Source: Hortaea werneckii
Lineage: Eukaryota > Ascomycota > Dothideomycetes > Mycosphaerellales > Teratosphaeriaceae
Length of the DNA stretch: 64,000 nt
Assembly (NCBI GenBank): GCA_037044905.1
Contig: JBAOKB010000159.1
Location: 434,001-498,000, forward strand
Direction of reading: 5' to 3'
Below, in pieces: positions 57,161 to 64,000 of this stretch (its first letter is position 1; each line of letters opens with the position of its first letter). Below the pieces are notes generated by a model that saw nothing but the letters and a program-made list of their open reading frames with translations, was not told where the DNA came from and ran no database searches. The translations under genes and the position numbers were made by a program.

Positions 57161-58348
57161 GCTGCCCTCCCTGCACGCAGACAAAGAAGTTTTTAGGGTA
57201 CTCGTATTCTGGTAAAACACTACATGTCCGTTTACTTATTTACCCATCATCGCACATAGTCATGAACGTCATCTTAGTGTTCGCGAGTGCAGAACTCAAC
57301 ACCTCGTAGCTTCTAAAAGTGAGGTAGATTCTCGCTGTATAGACAGAATTTGTCGACACCCTCTGAAAGGACTCTGAGAAGGTACCTTGTCTTCAAGCTC
57401 GTACCTGTGTCTTTTAACAGCGACGGCTTTGAGTCGTCGAGTCAACCTCGTACAGCTCCTCGAGACGGTGCAAAAAGACTTGTGCAAAATCGTGACGGCA
57501 CGATTTGTCGTTAAAGAACTGGAGGCGTTGCATCGATCAAAGATGACACACACGGCTTGGTTCAAATCGACTACATCCGCCTTCCAAAACGCTTTGACGT
57601 GATCTATCGGGTCCGTCTGCGGGTTGAGAAGTCATCTGGCTTCCTTGACGTGGACCCGATTTCGTGCAAACAGGCTAGAGAGACTCTGAGCGTTATGAAT
57701 CTGCTAAGCTTACCGATCGAAGTCACGACATGCTCAACAGGCGGACGGGTTGATACCGATGGGGACCGCGCATTTGGAATCTTACAGCCTTGAATGGAGT
57801 CGACTTCCACTGGTAAAGTCTGCCAAAGACTATCAAGGTCATCGGAGAGCTTTTGATGTTCGCTACCCAACATAGAACTCAGCGGGTGTTTGATGGCACC
57901 TTGCGATTCTCGCTATTTATTGAACAAAGTTAGGTTAAGCAATCGACCTGTGAGCGGGTCATTATACTAGTTGCGTATGTAGCGGCGTAACGACGTCCTA
58001 CGCATCTGCATGGATTAAGCCAGGGGGGAAGATACCCGGCACTGCGTTCTGTACATGGTCAATCCCTTATATCAAGCAAGCAACAAGGCGTAGTCTGCTG
58101 CTCCTCCAAACCCTCAAGAGCACCAAGGGGGATCGATGGGATGGCGACGCCATCGAGACAAATTCTGCAACGGAAAAGATTTTAACATGAGGAAAGAAGA
58201 TGATCGATCGTGTGATTGTGTGTATTTCGAAGGATGCGCGGCCAACACATTTCAAGGCACAGCGCAACCCCCCATCAAGGCAATATTACTTTCTAGATAT
58301 CTATGCAATTCAACGCGTGTATGGGTATCTTGATTAAAAACAACATCG

Positions 58349-59916
58349 CTACGCCTCCCTCTTAATGCCAGCATCCAGCATCAAATTCCCAGCACTCAAA
58401 CCGCAACTTTTGATGAACTCGGTCGTTTCCTCTGTCGACATTCCGTCCAGTTGACCCGCTTCCAATTGGACCAGCACAGGCCGCTCGATGCTTTCGGACA
58501 GAGCGTGCAAAAAGCCTAGAACGTCGCTCTCGAATTGGACAATTGGATGCTGAGTTGCTGTGCTCTCAAGACGGGAGATGAGATCTACAAGGCGATGTCT
58601 ATCCTGAGCGCCGTGCGGAGAGGACGGCACAGAGCTGGACTCGTGCCAGCTGTTTTTGGCCGCCGGTTGCAGAATACGCTCAAGATATTGTCTTTTGATG
58701 TTGGCCCAGCCGTGGACTTCCGTCTCGTAGATGGGATCCTCGAACATGTCGCAGATCTCATCATTCGCATCCTCCTCGCGTCCTTTTGCCCTCTGCCCCC
58801 AAGCAAATGCCTCATCTATTGCATCGGTCCCATTCGCTCCGGCCACAAGATACTGCTCCAAGCAAGCTTGTAGCATAAAGGAGCAAGCCAGCTGCATCCA
58901 TTGCTCCGTAAGCCCACTCTCTGGCACACTAGCCGCGAGCATTACTTGTCTTGCTGCTGAGACTTCCATGAACAACGGAAGTAGATCCAGCAAGCTCAAG
59001 CAGGAAGGCGTGCCATAATGTGCATCTTCGTATGCTTCGTCCTCGGCGGGGACGTTGAGTCCATGAAGCACGTGTGCGCGATTACGCTCGAGGATGTCGC
59101 GGCTTGGGAACGCGGAGGCATCGTCGAATGACCTCATGTTATAACCGCGGGATGGAATCCGTTCTTCACTCGCAATCCACTCTCTTGCTCGATCCTGATT
59201 GTTCTGACGGAGCTCCTCAAGCGCAGACTTCGGCGGGGTTGTCGGATTCCTGGTTAGTCGTTGCGTGAACAGCGCTGTTAGCTTCAGCAGCAGCAAGCGG
59301 AAGTGGAGCTCGGCGTCTAGCTGATAAGCTGGATGCCTCGCCTGGAAGAGAGCCAAGAAGCTATCGGACATTGCCAGGTTGTTCGACAGCGAGAAGGAAG
59401 TGCTGGGCTGCAGGTCGCGACTGGAGAGACAGGCGTTGGTGGCTTGGTAGGTTATGTAGTCCAGGATGAGGAGATCGACTTCGAGCGTGGAATCTTGGGT
59501 CGCCAGGCCATTTGACGCGGGAGGCAGCTTTTCGTCCTCAAAGTGCAGAGGTTTCGCTCGGTGGCCGGCGTGGGCTTCCAGCTCCATGCTGGGCAGGCTG
59601 TCGTATCGACGAGGCGTTTCGGAGGGATTGCGCTTCAATGCGAGGGTGATGGAGAGAATGGGAACTCTGGTTGTGGTGTCATGGACCCGGTCGCAGTAGA
59701 TTGCAATACGGACAGAGAGCTCGAAAATCTCCGCCGGTGTCACTTTGAAATCCCAACAACAATAGGATGGATTATTGCAAGTGAAGTGAGGTTGATTACC
59801 TACGCGCCAGGTCGACGCTACGCGCTCGCTCAGCGTGAGAGACGCGGCTTGGTGCTCCGCTCAACCCGCCGCCCTCTGGTGCGAAAGAAGGGAAGATGTT
59901 GGATGTTCGAGGTCAT
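58349..59916 (-). CDS. Conserved unknown fungal protein (one frame break near N-terminus)
   Basis: The main frame runs from about 59845 to 58349 without stops. Its upstream part has no ATG in frame (LSERVASTWRVGNQPHFTCNNPSYCC, WDFKVTPAEIFELSVRIAIYCDRVHD). An ATG at 59916 opens MTSNIQHLPFFRTRGRRVERSTKPRLS in a frame offset by one. Adding one base at about 59836-59842 joins them into a single protein of about 522 residues. The C-terminal part is helical with acidic stretches (AWGQRAKGREEDANDEICDMFEDPIYETEVHGWANIK). It fits a conserved, unnamed ascomycete family, but I cannot assign a function. The N-terminal joining is inference from sequence style and from the repeated pattern of one-base losses in this window. 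Confidence 0.7.
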
Positions 59917-60491
59917 GTTCGAAAGCAGACAATCAAGCCGCCTCGCGTGACTTTGATATCGCGCTCTCGGCTCGGACAGGGGATGTGAATGTCCAGCTTA
60001 TATTGGTGGTGAATCGTGCGAATCCATGCCGGGCGAAGGACTAAGTTGATATGTAATTTCCAGAAGCCGCATTGAAAGTGGAGTCGCCGCCCCGCCGGCG
60101 TCAGATGTGGCGTTTGTCTCTATCTCGGCTCCAGCTTTCAAGAATGCAATCTCTCCTACCCACCCTCCTCTTTAGTACTACTACGAGGTGTGGGACAAGT
60201 GCTACTGCCTCCAATCTGTAGGCAGCTGCACGGAGCACGAGTACAGCATTCACGCTCAGGTTGCCCAACAATGACCAAAGATCAATCGTGAACCGATATC
60301 GTTCGCGGCGGATATCCGTGGGGCAACACGCGGGCACGAACGAGTGTGGTTACTCAGGTGCTTCCACCCTGAAATGGTAGGAGATGCCGCCTCTTCTTCC
60401 CAGCTCGAAAAACGCGGTTCAATGCTGCACTCGTCACCCGAGAAGGGTCACAAGTCCTTCCAGGCGTGCTGCTCACGGCTATAGTGCCATC
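59917..60491. other. Divergent intergenic region
   Basis: 575 bp between the unknown gene (-) and the chitinase (+). No gene recognised. Confidence 0.55.
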
Positions 60492-62140
60492 ATGTGAAAG
60501 AACGCCAACGGCACGCTGACGTGGCGCATCAGGTGCACCGCCTCACAATTGTTTTTGCTGTCTTGTTCATACTTCTCCCCGAGCTCACCACTGCACTCGA
60601 CTTTCCCGTCGGCGAACCATCACGGCATTCAGACAACTCAACTCCGATAGAAACGCCTCTGCAAATACCGATGATGCCTGATCAAGATCATCAGGGCTAC
60701 CGAAGTGTGGCCTACTTCGTCAACTGGGCAATTTATGGCCGCAATTATCAGCCCCAAGACATTCCAGCCGAAAAGCTTACCCATGTGCTCTATGCGTTCG
60801 CCAACATACGTCCGGAAACAGGCGAAGTATATCTTACTGACTCATGGTCGGATGTCGAGAAACATTACCCTACTGATTCTTGGAACGACGTCGGCCACAA
60901 TGTGTATGGATGCGTGAAGCAACTGTACTTGCTCAAGAAGCGCAACAGAAATTTGAAGGTTCTCCTAAGCATCGGAGGCTGGACCTACAGCAGCAATTTT
61001 GCAAAGCCCGCATCAACCGAGCAAGGCAGAAAGACTTTCGCTCAGAGTTCTGTGCGCCTACTTAAAGACCTCGGTCTCGATGGGCTGGATATTGACTGGG
61101 AGTATCCAAAATCCGACGCAGAGGCTTCGGATTTCGTGCGCCTCCTCCAGGCCGTCCGCTACGAGATGGACAATTACAGCCGGTCCTTAAGTCATCATCT
61201 ACAGTTCCTCCTCACTATCGCCTCCCCAGCAGGCCCTTCAAATTGCCAGTGGCTCAAGCTTAGGGAGATGGATCAGTATCTCGACTTCTGGAACATGATG
61301 GCGTATGATTTCGCGGGCTCCTGGGATCAGCTAGCCGGTCATCAATCCAACCTATACGCAAGCAGGGAGAGACCGCAAAGCACACCCTTCAGCACCGATT
61401 ACGCTGTGAGATACTACCTCGAGCATGGCGTCCCTGCAAACAAGATTGTCATGGGTATGCCGCTGTACGGACGTGCTTTCCAAAACACCGATGGCCCTGG
61501 CTGTAGCTACAGTGGGGTTGGAGAGGGTAGCTGGGAGAATGGCGTGTGGGATTACAAGGTGAGTCGTTGCAACTAATGTTTCATTTCTGACGTTGATGAG
61601 AGCAAAATTCGTGAGCTGTTTGCGGCGTGGCCGAAGGACATGATAGTAACCCCTTCCGAGTGCGGTTCTTCTTGTCGCCCTCTCCCGTGTAGCCAAACTG
61701 CATGAGCGAAGAGAAGCTTTAATTTACTTGATCTAATCTGACCTCGGAAATATATTTGCCATGGATCGTCGCGTTTGACAGGCTGAGGGATGTACTAATG
61801 ATAAGCCTAGGCTCTTCCAAGACCGCACGCAAAGATACTTCACGACCAACAGGCAGTGGCGTCATGGTGCTACGATGCTTCCAGCCGTACAATGGTGTCT
61901 TACGATACACCCCAAGTGGCTGCAGAGAAGGTTGAATACGTCAAGCAACTAGGCCTTGGCGGAGCGATGTGGTGGGAGAGCAGTGGGGACTATCCAAGTA
62001 ATCACCCGCAAAGCCTAATCAGGGTCACAGTCGACGGTCTTGGTGGGTTTGGTGGGAAACGCATGGAGGAGCGACAGAACTGCTTGGAATATCCAGATAG
62101 CTGCTGGGATAATTTGAGGATGGGTATGCCGGGCGAGTAG
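60492..62140 (+). CDS. GH18 chitinase, secreted (start codon region disturbed)
   Basis: GH18 enzymes cleave beta-1,4 GlcNAc bonds in chitin. The catalytic motif DGLDIDWEYP (about residues 196-205, acid Glu203) and the substrate-strand motif SIGGWTYSSNF are intact, as are MAYDFAGSWD and MGMPLYGRAF. Exon 1 ends at 61558 (GTGAGT) and exon 2 starts at 61811 (CTAG). The 252-nt intron is far longer than others here. Exon 2 supplies the C-terminal barrel strand GLGGAMWWESSGDY. The hydrophobic N-terminus (LTIVFAVLFILLPELTTAL) looks like a signal peptide but has no in-frame ATG. The ATG at 60492 reads ATG-TGA and would join if one G were added (ATG-GTG-AAA). No chitin-binding module is visible. Length is about 465 residues. 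Confidence 0.88.
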
Positions 62141-62484
62141 ACAGATTCAAAGTTCAAAAAGAAGAGGAAAAGGCCTTAGGAATCGGGTGCAGCTGCCCGG
62201 CAGTTCACGAGAGGCCAATGCATGATTCAAAGATACCTACCTTAGGTAAGCTTACGTTGCCATGGCAATCGGTAAACAAATCTGCCGGCTTATGGTGCGC
62301 GCGCGGACGGCTGTACACGAAGCACCGAGAGTATGAGAGCATGCCTACTATGTACCTACCAAGATAAGGAACCTTTCCGTTTGCCGAACCGGCCCTCAAC
62401 GTACGTGAGCTAGGCTGTCGACAATATATCGATATACCATACACCTCCCTACCAAGGAAGGAGCAGGGCGCGCCGGAAAGCGCA
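62141..62484. other. Intergenic region with TACCTA motifs
   Basis: 344 bp between two plus-strand genes. TACCTACCTTAGGTAAG at 62234-62250 and TACCTACC near 62352 resemble the palindrome found upstream of the zinc-finger/MBL pair. Confidence 0.5.
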
Positions 62485-64000
62485 ATGTCGCGTCCATCCT
62501 TTATGACCCCATGCCCAGTCGGGCATCCACAATCCACCGCTATCGACTACCAAGTACCAGACGATACATGCACACAAGAGTTGGACTATACGCGAGCCAT
62601 CCAACAAGAGTTCCGCAATGCGCGCCCGAGGAGGAGATCAAACTTTGTGCGCCGAGGGGACAAGAATGCACCCGCCGTGACAATCTTCGAAGATGTGCTG
62701 GAGGATCAGGAGCTTCAGGTGGGCGATGCAAGACCGTTGAGAGGGAAAACACTGCTTGGAAGGCCAGCGCAGAGAATGCAATCGAATCACGTCAAGAAAG
62801 ATGAAGAGTGCATGGGAGCGCAGCCATTCGAGATGGAAAGGCGAGAACCCCGAACGGCGTCGATTCCAGTGGGAACAGCTGCAGGAAATAGCGACGAGAA
62901 CGCACAAGATGCTCACCAGAAACATCGAGGCGAGGCAAGAGAAGGGCTGAAGAAAGACCCACGTCGAAGAACAATCTTTGTACCTCCGGAAGATACAACG
63001 ATCATGACAATTCATCCTGGCGCGGAGACGACGGACCGTCTGAACGATACTTTTCAAATCGCACCTTTGCCGCATCAGCGTCCGGCAGATGCGCAGAGAT
63101 ACGAGGCTGAGCCAATTCCGAAGGGGCGGCCACGGAAGTCACTTGCTGTCGCGCCAAAGCGTGCTCCTCTGCAGCAGGTGGCCAATAAGCAGAACATTCC
63201 TGCCCTGGACGTGCAGGGGAGGGAAAGTGGGAAGGAGAATGTCCCACCGGGTCGTCTCGCTGTAGCAGGGAAACTGGAAAAGCCGCAGAATGCCATTAAG
63301 CCTTTGGGTGTGAGTGGCGTAACGGAAAAGCGAATGCTAGCACGATCGACGCTGCTTGAGCCGACAGCCGCCTCACAAGCAAGGCAATCTATACATTCGC
63401 GCAAGGCTGTTCCAGTTCCGAAGCCCTCAAGGTCCATAGTTCGAAATAAATCGACAGAACCCACACAAATGCCACCAGCCAAACCGATGCAACAAAGCTC
63501 GCCAGTAGTCAGCCAGCCAACAAAGCAGTCGCGATCGTCACCGACTTCAGAAAGCCTGGCATCCGGTACACAGCGTAAGCGTCCGTCTTCACGACAAATT
63601 AGTAGTCGGCCGAGCAAACTCGCCATGTACCCTGCGCTTGCCGAAGACGTCTCGCAACCTCAGCTTTACGAAGACAGCTGGCTAAGCCAGCAGGAAGTTG
63701 CGCTGACCGAATTGATCAACGAGATATTCGAGCAAGCCGACCCCAACAACAACACTTGGCAGGCGCCGACATGCTCACTCAGAGAGCGCCTTGTTCAGAT
63801 ATACCATCAGCCGCGCGTTGCCGCCTTGCACAAGCGCTTACAAGCCTCGCTACTGTACGGTGGGCTAAGCAGGCCAAAGGATATGCCGAACGCACCGAGC
63901 CCAGCTCACGACATCGGCTTGCGAAAGCGGTATCTCAACCTCTGGCTTCAGACGTACGACGCAGAGGCGCTCCAGGCAGCTGCAGAGGTAGTTGTCGGCA
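62485..64000 (+). CDS. Calmodulin-binding Sha1/ASPM-like protein, N-terminal part (runs off window)
   Basis: One frame stays open from the ATG at 62485 to the right edge (505 codons) with no intron. It begins MSRPSFMTPCPVGHP, continues with Arg-rich, disordered sequence (RPRRRSNFVRRGDK, DPRRRTIFVPPEDTTIMTIHPG, GRPRKSLAVAPKRAPLQ, SGKENVPPGRLA), and ends in a folded helical part (EDSWLSQQEVALTELINEIFEQ, CSLRERLVQIYHQPRVAALHKRLQASLLYGGLSRP, DIGLRKRYLNLWLQTYDAEALQAAAEVVVG). This layout matches my memory of the N-terminal part of fungal ASPM/Sha1 proteins, whose calponin-homology and IQ repeats would follow outside the window. A spindle or cytokinesis role follows from that family, if the assignment is right. 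Confidence 0.65.
   Translation, partial: MSRPSFMTPCPVGHPQSTAIDYQVPDDTCTQELDYTRAIQQEFRNARPRRRSNFVRRGDKNAPAVTIFEDVLEDQELQVGDARPLRGKTLLGRPAQRMQSNHVKKDEECMGAQPFEMERREPRTASIPVGTAAGNSDENAQDAHQKHRGEAREGLKKDPRRRTIFVPPEDTTIMTIHPGAETTDRLNDTFQIAPLPHQRPADAQRYEAEPIPKGRPRKSLAVAPKRAPLQQVANKQNIPALDVQGRESGKENVPPGRLAVAGKLEKPQNAIKPLGVSGVTEKRMLARSTLLEPTAASQARQSIHSRKAVPVPKPSRSIVRNKSTEPTQMPPAKPMQQSSPVVSQPTKQSRSSPTSESLASGTQRKRPSSRQISSRPSKLAMYPALAEDVSQPQLYEDSWLSQQEVALTELINEIFEQADPNNNTWQAPTCSLRERLVQIYHQPRVAALHKRLQASLLYGGLSRPKDMPNAPSPAHDIGLRKRYLNLWLQTYDAEALQAAAEVVVG

Larger units (their letters stand above)
54049..58348. other. Gene-free 4.3-kb block
   Basis: The longest stretch without a gene. All open frames are short. 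It contains three small hairpins (55192-55207, 55401-55416, 55456-55469) and the degenerate tandem array at 55550-57160. Weak similarity to the array may continue to about 57920 (motifs such as GATTCTCGCT at 57330 and 57906). I see no transposase, reverse transcriptase or terminal repeats. Confidence 0.6.

Noticed and set aside
54049..58348. A decayed transposon in the gene-free block
   Set aside because: No reverse-transcriptase, integrase or transposase motif, no terminal repeats and no strong AT bias typical of RIP were seen; the periodic array explains more of the sequence.

Overview
The window looks like chromosomal DNA of a filamentous ascomycete (Pezizomycotina). I infer Dothideomycetes from the overall resemblance of the proteins, but that is inference only. 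Genes are dense, lie on both strands, and carry short GT-AG introns (44 to about 140 nt) with CTAAY or CTGAY branch points. Families typical of the group are present: the PalB calpain of the pH-response pathway, a TRPY vacuolar channel, a DUF3431 protein, an ASPM/Sha1-like protein, and TFIIIC and SWI/SNF subunits. I saw no bacterial operon, CRISPR array, rRNA or convincing tRNA.

Layout. 1-995: 3' part of a Ser/His-rich repeat protein (+). 1762-3362: COG5 (-). 4436-6453: zinc-finger protein (-). 8488-9954: metallo-beta-lactamase-like protein (+). 10669-13063: YVC1 (+). 13273-16060: palB (-). 16626-17694: peroxisomal ATP carrier (+). 17915-18424: 116-aa mitochondrial-type membrane protein (-). 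18816-22606: TFIIIC TPR subunit (+). 22746-23324: small secreted cysteine protein (-). 24902-25336: COA6 (+). 26096-27535: oxysterol-binding protein (+). 29286-32283: SWI1 (+). 32995-34687: protein disulfide isomerase (+). 36280-37307: APH-like pseudokinase (-). 38824-40180: TAN1 (-). 40485-41957: D-serine dehydratase-like enzyme (+). 42039-43115: unknown, interrupted by TAG (-). 44281-46343: unknown helical protein (+). 46820-48536: F-box protein (-). 49201-50460: MTM1 carrier (+). 51916-54048: membrane protein fused to DUF3431 (+). 58349-59916: conserved unknown (-). 60492-62140: GH18 chitinase (+). 62485 to the right edge: Sha1/ASPM-like protein (+).

The genes are mostly housekeeping and unrelated, so no biosynthetic cluster or operon logic is visible. 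Several pairs are divergent with a shared upstream region: zinc finger/MBL, palB/carrier, mitochondrial protein/TFIIIC, TAN1/dehydratase, F-box/MTM1.

Three patterns stand out. (1) About ten otherwise good genes carry a single-base frame break, nearly always one base missing from a short run of one base. This points to consensus errors in the assembly more than to pseudogenes. (2) At least five introns end in AAG instead of the usual YAG, each just after a good CTRAY branch site. (3) The gene-free block 54049-58348 hides a very degenerate tandem array with a period near 158 bp and at least eleven recognisable copies.
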